64,000 nt of DNA from Charina bottae (taxonomy: Eukaryota > Chordata > Lepidosauria > Squamata > Charinaidae), in contig JALMGJ010000002.1 in assembly GCA_023362775.1 (NCBI GenBank), positions 59,235,914 through 59,299,913 on the forward strand, in the 5' to 3' direction. This document shows, one piece after another, positions 45,816 through 55,620 of this stretch. The notes beneath the pieces are model-generated. The model searched no databases and was not told where the DNA came from. It was given only the letters and a program-made list of their open reading frames with translations. Position numbers and translations under genes: made by a program. Position 1 is the first letter of the stretch, and every line of letters begins with the position of its first letter.

Positions 45816-47447
45816 GATAAACATATCTATCTTTATTTCTTTAAAGTTCTGTCACATAATGTCAGACTTTTATGCATGTGTTCCCTCTAATATGTATGAT
45901 GGGTATAGGTATAGAAGCATTCTAAGTAGTTGTAGTGTACACTACCTGACAAAATCCATTCATTCTTTTTACACATGCATAAAATCCCATTAGCCATCTA
46001 ATAGATATTTGGGTCTCATGGACATCCCTTTCCAACTATATCTCTTTAAATCAGGTATGACTGAAGTGACTTTCCAGACATCCATCTTCATAGTGGACTT
46101 AGATTATGGCAGCATGTGAACTGGCATTATATAAAGGGGTCAACTCATTTTATTTTAACCAGCATCTCCATATAGATTATATAACCTAGGTATGTTCACC
46201 ACCTTGAGTTATTTATAAAAATAATAAAGGTGGGATAAAAATTAATTGATTAATTAATAACCTTGAATATCAAGACACCTGTAATGGCTTATTTGTATAA
46301 TATTATATTTGTAGCTTATAATTATTGTAAAGTAGAGCTGTGTCTCCTTATTGCTAGTCCTGCTAATGAATCCTGAAGTTGCATTTGAAGTAATGCAGAT
46401 GATTTATTAATATACAATTAATAGGTTGTTTTCAGTGTTTGTATCCAAAGTGCTGCAGCATCCTATAATACTCGGCTAATTGTCTCTGGCTTAAATTGGC
46501 TACATTCTGACTTTTAAAACTCAAGTGTTTTGCATCCAGACTTGGGTATTTTTAAAATATACCAATTTAAATCAATATGACTTCTATTCAATTCATGACT
46601 ACTTATATCTATATTTCATGTATTTCCATTAAGTGCAGCTCATACAAACCAGTTGTTATGGAAAATATCACTTGCAAAAGATGATGCTAAAGGGCTGCAT
46701 TTTCATTATGTTATCCTGTAACACTGAGAACGATTTTAGAAGGCTTTCACTTTCATTTTTGCCCCACATTCACTGGAGTTGTGAATTTTAAAGCCATTTG
46801 TGCATTCAAGCAGCTTAAGCTATAGAATATTTTGACTAATGAAGTGTTCACACCAGCAGTTCAACATTTCTTGCACTTGCAAGAAATAGCTAAAGTTCAT
46901 TTTGAAAAGAGAAAATGCAGGCTGTAAAGAGTACCAAACTAGTAAGAGATACATTCATTTTCATGCACTCTTCTGAAGAAATAATTAGAATTGGCCTAGG
47001 ATCAAATTAAATGTTCCATTTAGTGAAAGATGTCAGCTAGGAATTGATAACGCATTCTGTCTGAATGGGTCTGGCATGATAATCTCTGTGATGTGCAAAT
47101 GGGCTCTGAATGCTGCAGAAATGTGGAAGTTTTGAGGTTTTGCTTAGGTCTTGATTCTTAATATTATTTCCCAACATGCTTTTCAGGTCAAACTTCCTGT
47201 TAAAACATAAAAGGCATCCACATAGTGGATACAGACTCTCTCTATTATTCAAATTACTCAATATTCTTGTGAGAAACCTGTGTCTTTTGTGTTAGGAACA
47301 ATACACAAATAGACAGGTACTGCTTGAGAATCACTCACATGGGTTTGGTCCAGGAACTGTTAATAGCAGCAAAATATGGATAACAAAATATGGATAGAGC
47401 AGTAAACTAATAGCAAAATATGGATAATATAAAGTGCTTGGATTTTT
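45816..47447. other. No gene seen, one SINE2 tail
   Basis: AT-rich. A SINE2 3' piece lies at about 46189-46258 ('aggtatgttcaccaccttga', 'aataataaaggtgggataaa'). The rest is unassigned. Confidence 0.5.
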
Positions 47448-49580
47448 TTTTATCCTGCCTTTATTATTTTTATAAATAAATCAAGGCAGGGAACATACCT
47501 ATTACTCCTTCCTCCTCCTCTTTTCCCCACAACCACCACCCTGTGAGGTGAGTTGGGCTGAGAGAAAGTGACTGGGCCAAGGTCACCCAGTCAGCTTTCA
47601 TGCCTCAGGCGGGACTAGAACTCAAAGTCCCCTGGTTTCTAGCCTGGTACCTTAACCACTAGACCAGGGGTCAGCAAACTTTTTTTGCCGGGAGCCATTT
47701 TGACATGCTCGTGCACATTTTGAAGTGCTTGAGAGCCAGGGGGCGGGGTTTGTGGGCGGGGGCCAATCGCGTGGAAGGGGGCGGGGTTTGCGGGCGGGAA
47801 CCAATCGCGTGGAAGGGCGGGGGGCTCACGGAGGGAGGGGGTGCAGCCAGCGGCTCCGCGCAGCCAGCGGCTCCGCGAACCTGGCCCGGCCGCCCCACCG
47901 GGAGTGGTGGAGAAACAGCTGCCACCCTCCGCTCCCCAGAATATCGTGGGGCAAAGGGAAACCTGCCCGGAGGGGTCATCAGGAGCACAGGATCCGGCCC
48001 CAGCCCAGCCCGGCCCGCAGCTTTGGCGCCCTCCCCTTGCCATCGCGAAAGTCCCAGGCGACTGCGGCCCAGGAATCCTGCCGCAGATGGGAAACCCAGC
48101 CTGCTCTCTCCACCCGCTTCCCACGCTCTCCACTCCCCAGAATATCGTGGGGTATTCTGGGGAGCGGAGAGCGTGGGAAGCGGGTGGGGAGAGCAGGCTG
48201 GGTTTCCCATCTGCGGCAGGATCCCCGGGCCGCACATCCTCCGCCACCGCCGCGGCCAAGAAGGCGAGAAGGGGAAAGGCCTTCGCCAGCGTGTGACGTC
48301 AAGGGCGGCACGCGGCGCGGCACCCTCCCGCCCCATCAATCCCCCCACCCCGCCATTCGGCGTCCCAGGCTCTTCACCCTGCGCCGCCCTGCCGCTCGCG
48401 TCCCGGGATGCAGCGCTGTCGGAGGCGGCGCAGGAGCGGCTGCAGGGGCAACGTGTGTGCGTGAGAGTCAGCTCCGGGGGTTGCGGGGAGGGGGAGGCTG
48501 TGTTTCCCCCCTTTGGGTTGCAAACGGCCTTGCATGTGGGATCAGGCCCACATGCAAGGCCGTTTGCAACCCAAAGGGGGGAAACACAGCCTCCCCCTCC
48601 CCGCAACCCCCGGAGCTGACTCTCACGCGCCGCGTCCTGGGCCGCGTTTCAAAAAAAAAAAAAAGCGTTTTGGCTTTGATCAGGTTGCGGGGAGGGGGAG
48701 GCTGTGTTTCCCCCCTTTGGGTTGCAAACGGCCTTGCATGTGGGCCTGATCAAAGCCAAAACGCTTTTTTTTTTTTGAAACGCGGCCCAGGACGCGGTGC
48801 TGTCGGAGGCGGCGCAGGAGCGGCTGCAGGGGCTGCTGTGGCTGGAGATGGTGCTGCTCCGCGGCATCCAGGTGCTGGGCGAGGGCGCGGGCCCGGGACG
48901 CGAGCGGCAGGGCGGCGCAGGGCGCCTGGCTGGGGCAGTGGCGGCGGGGGGATGGAGCCGGCGGAGGTTTGCCGGGCGGCAGGACGGGGCGGGCGGCGCT
49001 GCTGGCGGAGCTGGAGGGAGCAGAGGGACCAGGCGTTCCCATGGGCGCAGCGTGCGCTCTGCAACCCGCCTTGGAGAAGCCGCCGCGGGAGGCCCTCTGG
49101 GTGCACCCTCCTGCCCCATCAATCCCCCCACCCCGCCGTTCGGCTTCCTCTCCCCCCGCTAACCCGAGCCCTGCGGTGGCCGGGGGAGCCGAGCCAGGCT
49201 TGGACCAGAGGCGGCCAAGGGGAGAGCAGGCGGCTCTTCGCCCTGCACCGCCCTGCCGCTCGCGTCCCGGGCCCGCGCCCTTGCCCAGCACCTGGATGCC
49301 GCGGAGCAGCGCCATCTCCAGCCGCAGCAGCCCCTGCAGCCACTCCTGCGCCGCCTCTGACAGCGCCGCGTCCCGGGCCAGCAGCGCCTCCCTGCCGTGC
49401 CGGGCCTCGCTCAGTGCAAGAGCCAGGGGGCGGGGTTTGCGGGCGGGGGCCAATCGCGTGGAAGGGGCGGGGGTGAGTTCAGCTGCGGAAGAGCCACACT
49501 CAAGAGGCCAAAGAGCCGCATCTGGCTCGCGAGCCGCCATTTCCGACCCTTGTACTAGACCAAACTGGATCAGGATAATG
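47448..49580 (-). mobile_element. SINE2 copy split by a 1.9-kb hAT element
   Basis: Minus-strand SINE2. The body runs 47448-47656 (complement includes 'gggtgacc', 'gactttgagttctagtcccg', 'ggtaccaggctagaaacc'). The head resumes after the insert at 49552-49580 (complement 'gatccagtttggtctagta'). The insertion point lies in the head, close to where another hAT hit the copy at 6891. Confidence 0.82.
47665..49551. mobile_element. GC-rich non-autonomous hAT element built of nested palindromes
   Basis: 1887 bp with ends CAGGGGTCAGCAAACT and, inverted, CAAGGGTCGGAAATGG. 8-bp duplications cactagac and tactagac (47657-47664, 49552-49559) fit hAT. Subterminal blocks 'ggggcggggtttgcgggcgg' plus 'ccaatcgcgtggaag' occur twice on the left and once on the right. 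The interior holds at least four inverted repeats: about 48069-48140 with 48155-48226; 48466-48537 with 48546-48620; 48632-48684 with 48744-48797; and 48796-48926 with 49239-49370. No hAT transposase motif is seen. The long open frames on both strands follow from GC-rich, stop-poor sequence and mirror each other across the palindromes, so I do not call them genes. Confidence 0.88.
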
Positions 49581-49824
49581 CAGTTTCCATTGAGTAATGG
49601 GATGCTCTAGGTTTTGTGTAGTATGTGAAGAAATGCAGACCAAAAATATGAAGGGACAGGATCCAGAAGGAGAAGGTTTCAAGGGTTTTATGGAGCAAAG
49701 TAAGTGCCTCATATCTGTAAAGCTTAAGGCACCCAGTTTCCTAATATCATTCCAAAAAATGTAAAAAAAGCTCCAACATTTTGAACCTCACTCACCTTGG
49801 GAACTTGGGAGGCCACATACAGAT
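49581..49824. other. No gene seen
   Basis: Spacer between SINE2 and the L2 that hosts the copia element. Confidence 0.5.
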
Positions 49825-50156
49825 TGTACTTTTACATCTTAATGAGACAGTGTGCATGGGCCCAGGTTATCTGAGGGACCGCCTCATCCCCATTACAGCG
49901 TCCCGTCCTACCCGATCTTGCAGAGAGGGCATGCTGCGGACCCCCTCTATGAAAGAGGTCCATCTAGCAGGGTTTCGGAGGTGAGCCTTCTCTGCAGCGG
50001 CACCTGCCCTATGGAACATCCTTCCCGCAGAGATAAGACAGACCCCTTCACTCCTGGACTTCGGAAAAAAATTGAAAACCTGGCTCTGTGATCTCTCCTG
50101 GGGCAAGAGAGAAAGTGGTCAAGCTTGGGGATGGCTAATTTTTTAGAGCCGCCCCA

Positions 50157-50189
50157 AATATTTTAAATATGTTCAGCGTCACTACGAAC
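50157..50189 (+). repeat. 33-bp direct repeat, left copy
   Basis: Host L2 sequence beginning AATATTTTAAATATG and ending CACTACGAAC, directly followed by the first base of the copia 5' LTR. The identical sequence is at 53916-53948. Confidence 0.98.
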
Positions 50190-50863
50190 TGTTAAGGATA
50201 TTTGGTTAAAGCATTCTATGCAGAATTAAACGCATGGCATTTCTTCCACTATGTCTGGCCAGAGAGTGGAAAAGTACAAGTTACAAGTGAAAACAAACAT
50301 TGTTGTCCGCATTGAAAGTTTGGTTCTCAAAACATCTGAGACGTAGATGGCAGATGTTGAGATGTAGATGTCCCTCTAGCTAGACATAATAAACTTTTAT
50401 CACGAATGTTCTCAAAACAACTGTAGCCCGAGGAAAGGCCAATACACAACACTGCCATCGTGTGACGCTGTATAGTAAGTACAATTACTACCAAAATGCT
50501 ATACAGAAAGAGATGCCCATGTTTGAACCAATCAAATGTGAGCTATGAACCATGGGTATTCCTTCATACTTATGTTCTCACTTATGTTCTTTACATATGC
50601 CTTCTGTTCTATATGTAGACTGCTATCTACATGTACTTGTATCTGAACTGTAACCATGCCTGGTCTTTGCACAGACCATGATGTTTTTCTTTCCTCACTT
50701 CTGGTGATGGAACTCTGCTTATGCTTTGATTTTACCTTTTTGCAATAATGCACTATACATCCATTATTGCCTTATGCTATCAATAAAGATATTGTTAGAC
50801 TTACAACACGTTGTTTGGATTACTTCAAGCCTGAAACCCCGCATAGTTAACCATCACCTAACA
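50190..50863 (+). mobile_element. 5' LTR of Ty1/copia element
   Basis: 674 bp starting TGTTAAGGATATT and ending ACCTAACA, so TG...CA termini. The polyadenylation signal AATAAA is at about 50782. It is immediately followed by a primer-binding-site-like sequence. No matching LTR exists downstream, so LTR-LTR divergence cannot date it. The start is fixed by the adjoining direct repeat and the end by the primer site. Confidence 0.8.
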
Positions 50864-50881
50864 GGTTATGGTGGCCCAGAG
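50864..50881 (+). promoter_or_regulatory. Primer-binding site, half initiator-tRNA-Met type
   Basis: GGTTATGGTGGCCCAGAG directly after the LTR. Drosophila copia uses GGTTATGGGCCCAG, complementary to the anticodon-arm region of initiator tRNA-Met. Here the same string carries two extra bases (TG) in the middle. The location and similarity support minus-strand priming by an internal tRNA fragment. Confidence 0.65.
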
Positions 50882-50984
50882 AGAATTTTGCGTTTTCTTT
50901 GCTGCGCTGGATCTAGCTGTAACAACTGGGTTTGTTTTTAAGGCTGCATTTTGAAGTAAACGTGTTTTTCTTTGAGTGGTCAGC

Positions 50985-53900
50985 ATGGCTGCTGCTGCTG
51001 GGCTAACCAGTCTGCCCTTTGAGCGTTTGAATGGCACAAACTATCGGACCTGGTGTGTGAAGATCAAGTCTTTCTTCCTAAAAGAAGGTTTGTGGAAGTA
51101 TGTGAAAGACCCACCTCCAGCCGGTGCTATTACTGCAGAAGTGCAGTTGTGTTTGGATCGTGCTTATGGCAATTTGATTCTGGGACTAGAATCATCACAG
51201 CTACTGCATATCAGTAATTTGGAGACTGCACATGCCTGTTGGGAAGCTCTTAAAGCCCTTTATTCCAAGCAAACCTCTGCTGCCATTGTTGGTATCTCAC
51301 GTCAGCTTTACAACTTGAAGCTACAGCCCGGTGGAAACGTGATGACCCACCTCCATAAAGTCAAGACTTTGTTTCTTGAACTTGAGGACCGGGATGTTGT
51401 GATCCCTGATACCCAGAGAGCTTGTATCATCCTGTCAAGCTTGGACAAGAGCTTTGACATGCTCATCGAGGCAACTCAGACGTTGAGGCCCCAAGACCTA
51501 ACTGTGGATTATCTTACAAATCGGCTGCAAGAAATCCAGCAAGCTCGTGATTTGGAGAAGATGCAGAGTAAGTCATCTGTTGCTGTTCCTGAGGCTTCAG
51601 CTCAGCGTTATCCAGTTGGAACAGAGGCTGCGTGTGCTGTGAGGAGATGTTTCCGGTGCAACTCGACCCAACACTTCATGAGAGACTGTCCCCAGCCACC
51701 TCGCCCAGCCGGTGGAGCCAGTGGAAAGAGGTTCGTGCGAAAGAAGGGGAAACAAGCGCCTAGACAACGTACCCAGGTGTCTGCTTTGCTCACGGCTGTG
51801 AGTAGACGTTCCCCAGAGACTTGGCTTTTGGACTCAGCCTGTAGTCAAATCATTGTCAACAATGAACAGTTGTTGTTATCAAAAAGCAAGCCTAAAGTCC
51901 AACAGGTTGCTCTGGCTGATGGATCTATGGCTGATGTGTCCTTTCAGGGTGAAGTATACATTCCTTGTTTGGGGATAAATATGCAAAATGTGTTGTGTGT
52001 ACCTACACTTGACTTTTCCCTCCTTAGCGTTCCAGCCCTGGTAAAGTCTGGTTATACTGTTGTGTTCAAGGGTACTGGATGTTCTATTGAAAAAGATGGG
52101 ATAGAATGTGCTAGGGGGAAGTTAGTGAATCAATTGTATGAAATGCTTCCTAAGCAGGGGATTGTGTCAGGAAATTGTATTTCCAATGTTCCCCCACATA
52201 ACAAATGCATTCACTATTATCACAGAGTTCTGGGACATCCCGGGTGGGGACGTTTGTCCCAACTGGCCAAGGTGTATCCTGAGTTAGGATCCAAAAAGTG
52301 TGATGACTTTCTTGATTGTACTGTGTGCAAACAATCTAAAATTAAGGCTGCTCCTGTTGCTAGAAAAAGTGACCGAGTATCAACTAGGCCTTTTCAGTTG
52401 GTTCATGGAGACTTAGCCGGCCCCAATGCTCCTAGTGAAGGGGGGGCGCGTTTCATGTTCCTTTTGGTAGATGACCATACTCGCTATACGTTTTGTTATT
52501 TGCTCAAATCTAAAGCGGAGGCTTTTGCTCGCTTTAAGGAGTTTGTTGCAATGGTGGAGAGACACTATGGCTATCAAGTAGGTCAATTTCAATCGGATTG
52601 TGGAGGAGTGTTTCTAGGCGAGTTTCAGAATTGGCTTCGTAGAAAAGGAATCTCCCATAGACTTGCCAATGTTGGTGTTCCTGCTGAGAATGGAATAGCT
52701 GAAAGGAAGATTGGTGTTGTTAATACCATTAGAAATAGCCTGATGTTAGATGCCCAGGTGCCAGCCTGTTTTTGGGGTGAGGCTACCATGACTGCAGTGT
52801 ATCTGACTAATAGGGTGTGGAATTCAGCTGTGAATGAAGTTCCTTATTTCCTTTTGTTTGGCAAGCGCCCTTCGCTGAAGCATCTGCGTGTTTTTGGAAC
52901 ATTTGCATATGTGCATATTCCTAAGTCTCAGCGAAGGAAGAACCAGCCAAAAGCACAACGCTTAAGGTTTGTTGGTTATTCATCTAGATCTAAGGGTTAC
53001 CGTTTTTCTGCAGGCTATGGTCGTGTGGTAGTCTCCAGAAGTGCTAATTTTGAGCACCCTACTGGTTGGGATAGGTTGAATGCTAGTTCAGAGGTATTGT
53101 TGCAATCTAGTGTACAGCCAACTGTCCATGCTCCTGTGGCTGGACAACAACCAGTTCAGCTGCCTTCTGGTTCCCAGTCTCCTAGTGTGGTGAGAGGATC
53201 CCCTCAGGTGAAGGAAGAGGAAATTTCACCTGAGCAGGTTCAGGATCTGAAGGGGGATTCAGGTAGTGAAAAGGCAGAGGACAGTGATGAGGAAGAGGCA
53301 GTGGTAATTCCTCGTAGGTCTGCACGCTCCACAAAGGGTGTGAAGCCTGACAGATTTGTGATTCAGCAGGTGAGAGTGTGTCAGATTACCTGTGAACCCG
53401 TGTCTTTCCAGGAGATGTTGCTTCTGCCTGTTGAAGAGCAAGAGAAGTGGAACACAGCGATGGATAAGGAGTTTGAGGCATTAGTGAGTCAAAAGGTGTT
53501 TGAGGTCACTGATTTGCCCCCATCCCAGAAAGCTGTTGGTTCCAGATGGGTTTTCAGAAAGAAGCTTCTTCCTGATAATACAGTGCAGTACAAAGCCAGG
53601 CTTGTTGCTCAGGGATTTGCACAGGAGAGGTTTTTGAACTATGATCTCACATATGCACCCACAGCTAGACCAGAGTCTTTACGTATGGTACTTTCTCTGG
53701 CTGCACAGCGTGGACTTGTTGTCCATCATTTTGATGTTGACACAGCATATTTGAATGCAGAGCTCCCTGAAACTGTGTACATGAAGCAGGCTCCTGGCTA
53801 TGCTTGTGACAATTCTCAAAAGGTGTACAGACTGCGCAAGGCGCTGTACGGATTGAAGCAGGCCGGACGTTGTTGGCATCAATGTTTAGATAAGGCTTTG

Positions 53901-54035
53901 TTAGAGCTAAAGTTTAATATTTTAAATATGTTCAGCGTCACTACGAACCACCTGCCACTTGGTTTTAATTTAAATTTATATTTATTGTATTTGTATTTTA
54001 TTGTGTTTTACAGTATTTTAGTGATATTTTTATAG
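50985..54035 (+). CDS. Ty1/copia gag-pol polyprotein, truncated in RT
   Basis: The single open frame gives 1016 aa from the ATG at 50985; an upstream GTG is in frame but is not a normal start. Domains in order: Gag N-terminus (FERLNGTNYRTW..KIK, about 12-30) and Gag core to about 190; CCHC zinc knuckle CFRCNSTQHFMRDC at 222-235; protease with LDSACS around D283, where copia proteases usually have DSGA; GAG-pre-integrase HHCC with H410, C445 and C448; integrase with D476, D538 and E573 (D-x34-E, ending AENGIAER); RT from about 820 with SRWVFRKK and the first aspartates in FDVDTAYLNAEL (D917, D919). Copia sequence stops at about residue 977, before YVDD; RNase H and the 3' LTR are absent. The last 39 or so residues translate host L2 DNA. 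No stop or frameshift occurs in the remaining frame, so the insertion looks recent. It cannot retrotranspose by itself. Confidence 0.92.
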   Translation: MAAAAGLTSLPFERLNGTNYRTWCVKIKSFFLKEGLWKYVKDPPPAGAITAEVQLCLDRAYGNLILGLESSQLLHISNLETAHACWEALKALYSKQTSAAIVGISRQLYNLKLQPGGNVMTHLHKVKTLFLELEDRDVVIPDTQRACIILSSLDKSFDMLIEATQTLRPQDLTVDYLTNRLQEIQQARDLEKMQSKSSVAVPEASAQRYPVGTEAACAVRRCFRCNSTQHFMRDCPQPPRPAGGASGKRFVRKKGKQAPRQRTQVSALLTAVSRRSPETWLLDSACSQIIVNNEQLLLSKSKPKVQQVALADGSMADVSFQGEVYIPCLGINMQNVLCVPTLDFSLLSVPALVKSGYTVVFKGTGCSIEKDGIECARGKLVNQLYEMLPKQGIVSGNCISNVPPHNKCIHYYHRVLGHPGWGRLSQLAKVYPELGSKKCDDFLDCTVCKQSKIKAAPVARKSDRVSTRPFQLVHGDLAGPNAPSEGGARFMFLLVDDHTRYTFCYLLKSKAEAFARFKEFVAMVERHYGYQVGQFQSDCGGVFLGEFQNWLRRKGISHRLANVGVPAENGIAERKIGVVNTIRNSLMLDAQVPACFWGEATMTAVYLTNRVWNSAVNEVPYFLLFGKRPSLKHLRVFGTFAYVHIPKSQRRKNQPKAQRLRFVGYSSRSKGYRFSAGYGRVVVSRSANFEHPTGWDRLNASSEVLLQSSVQPTVHAPVAGQQPVQLPSGSQSPSVVRGSPQVKEEEISPEQVQDLKGDSGSEKAEDSDEEEAVVIPRRSARSTKGVKPDRFVIQQVRVCQITCEPVSFQEMLLLPVEEQEKWNTAMDKEFEALVSQKVFEVTDLPPSQKAVGSRWVFRKKLLPDNTVQYKARLVAQGFAQERFLNYDLTYAPTARPESLRMVLSLAAQRGLVVHHFDVDTAYLNAELPETVYMKQAPGYACDNSQKVYRLRKALYGLKQAGRCWHQCLDKALLELKFNILNMFSVTTNHLPLGFNLNLYLLYLYFIVFYSILVIFL
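53916..53948 (+). repeat. 33-bp direct repeat, right copy
   Basis: Identical to 50157-50189. It joins the broken RT sequence (ending ELKF) to the L2 3' UTR, which then continues with CACCTGCC. The junction is inside the open frame. Confidence 0.98.
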
Positions 54036-54133
54036 CTGCGAACTGCCCAGAGTCCCTCCTTGAGGGGGAGATGGGCGGTCATAGAAATTTAATAACTAAC
54101 TAACTAACTAGCTAACTAACTAACTAACTAACC

Positions 54134-54689
54134 TCATACTGTAATATTCTCAGAGTTCCTACCTTTTAAAGATTAACACCCTTCTGAATTTCAGTCTACA
54201 TATTGAAGGCTATTCCAAGATTGAAGAGAAGAACAACGATGCACTTTAAATCATATCCCCATGAGATCCACCGTGTATGCACTTACTGTATATGCTGTAA
54301 GCTTATATACAGTTACTGTATATACACTATATGCCATAAGATGCTATTTAAAGGGCTTTTGGGAGGGAAAGGGCGTAGAGATGCCAGAGTTTATCTTCTT
54401 GAAACGAGGAACATAAAACAGGGTAAATGTGATTTATATTAGGTGGAAGCACTCAAAAAGAATTCAGGGCTTTGGGGATTTTCACTAAGTTGTTTGGGAG
54501 GTTTTTTTTCTTCCACTGGGTTGTAAGGTATGTTTGGCTTTTGCACATCCTTGAATTTCTAAACCTCTCATTTAAGGCAGGCTCTTTTATTTATTTTGAA
54601 TATTTTTTAACTTTGTAGAATATTTTAAAACTTTTTTTTAATCTATTAAATCATGTCCGATTTTTGGAGACTGCCTGGATAAGTCCCTG
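54134..54689. other. No gene seen
   Basis: AT-rich spacer between the L2 microsatellite tail and a SINE2 copy. Confidence 0.5.
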
Positions 54690-54853
54690 CAGTTTTCTTG
54701 GCAAGGTTTTTCAGAAGTGGTTTGCCATTGCTTGCTTCCTAGGGCTGAGAGAGAGTGACTGGCCCAAGGTCACCCAGCTGGCTTGATGCCTAAGGCGGGA
54801 CACGGTCTCCCGGTTCCTACCCTGATGCCTTCACCACTGCACCAAACTGGCTC
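54690..54853 (-). mobile_element. SINE2 copy
   Basis: Minus-strand SINE2 of the 'ccacttccaaaa..gttgccaagaaaa' 3' type: plus-strand 'ttttcttggcaaggtttttc', 'aagtggtttgccattgcttg', 'ggcccaaggtcacccagctg' and the head complement 'ttcaccactgcaccaaactgg'. Confidence 0.82.
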
Positions 54854-55055
54854 TCTTGAAAACTACAGTTTAAAACTGTAGAAATACAGAAATAATTGTT
54901 GCAGAAATAAAAAACATTAAACAGCAATCATATGGTGAGACATTAAAATAGTAGTCTCAGTTAAACCATGATTGATAATACTTTAAAGTATACATTTCAA
55001 AGCTAAATTTAAAATATGAATTCTGACACTTTTCCAAAAAGCATGAGGGCCATAC

Positions 55056-55349
55056 TGTCAGGGCAATCGGCAAAGAAACAACGCTGAGTCCAAGTTCCAA
55101 CTCTAGTATCTTTATTGTTTCTACCATACACAGAATCTTGCAAAACTAAAGGTCACTTTTCTGACCCTAAGGGAAAAATGCCCTTGGGAATCTAGGGCGG
55201 TGCTAGCCTACTCCTCTTCCTTGGTACCCCCACACTTTCCACACTAAGCAGGCTGAGACTTCTCTTATCAGCCTGGAATGTGCTCTCCTCTCCCCCCTCT
55301 TCAAGCTCCATCGCAAACACACCCCTCCTCATGGAAACATTCCATCACA
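55056..55349 (-). mobile_element. Solo LTR with catac TSD
   Basis: 294 bp. On the minus strand it starts TGTGATGGAATG and ends TGCCCTGACA. A polyadenylation signal 'caataaag' lies about 60 bp before the end. Perfect 5-bp duplication catac at 55051-55055 and 55350-55354. With no internal region present, it is a solo LTR from LTR-LTR recombination. The family (Gypsy or ERV) is not determined. Confidence 0.85.
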
Positions 55350-55492
55350 CATACTTTCAAACAGTACATTTTATAGGGTTTGAACCACAGAGATAATTCA
55401 ATCCCACTCCTAAGTAGGAATCAGTTCATGACCCCAGGTGTAAGGTCACACAGCTACCTAGAAACATATTTAGGATTCCCTTACCAACTTTG

Positions 55493-55620
55493 CTCAGACT
55501 GAAGAAGCTCCTTGGATAAGGAGCGAAACGTTTCCACTGAGAAAATAGAAATCCAGTTGACATGATTCAAGCTACAGACAATTCCACCTGGATGACTGAG
55601 AACCTTCATAGACTCTTAGG
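55493..55620 (+). mobile_element. Possible Penelope-like element end
   Basis: 'ctcagactgaagaagctcct', 'gagcgaaacgtttccactga' and 'ggatgactgagaacc' form a block I associate with the end region of vertebrate Penelope-like elements, similar in theme (gaagaagct..gaaacg) to 14651 but different in sequence. No duplication identified. Confidence 0.45.

Larger units (their letters stand above)
49825..54133 (+). pseudogene. L2/CR1-group LINE 3' region, split by the copia element
   Basis: Left part 49825-50189 encodes MGPGYLRDRLIPITASRP, then KEVHLAGFRR and TWLCDLSWG-type sequence of the L2 C-terminus, entering the 3' UTR. The right part resumes at 53949 with UTR sequence, the tail block 'cgaactgcccagagtccctc', 'ggggagatgggcggtcatag' and an AACT microsatellite (54093-54131). 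A 33-bp stretch of the UTR is present on both sides of the copia insert. Confidence 0.85.

Noticed and set aside
47639..49610. Several long overlapping open frames (up to 583 codons) on both strands in the GC-rich block.
   Set aside because: They arise from stop-poor GC-rich DNA within a hAT element, mirror each other through palindromes, and show no protein domain I recognise.
50985..54035. The copia frame as a domesticated host gene.
   Set aside because: The LTR, primer site, zinc knuckle, protease and integrase are in standard retrotransposon order, and the frame ends in host L2 sequence by accident of insertion.
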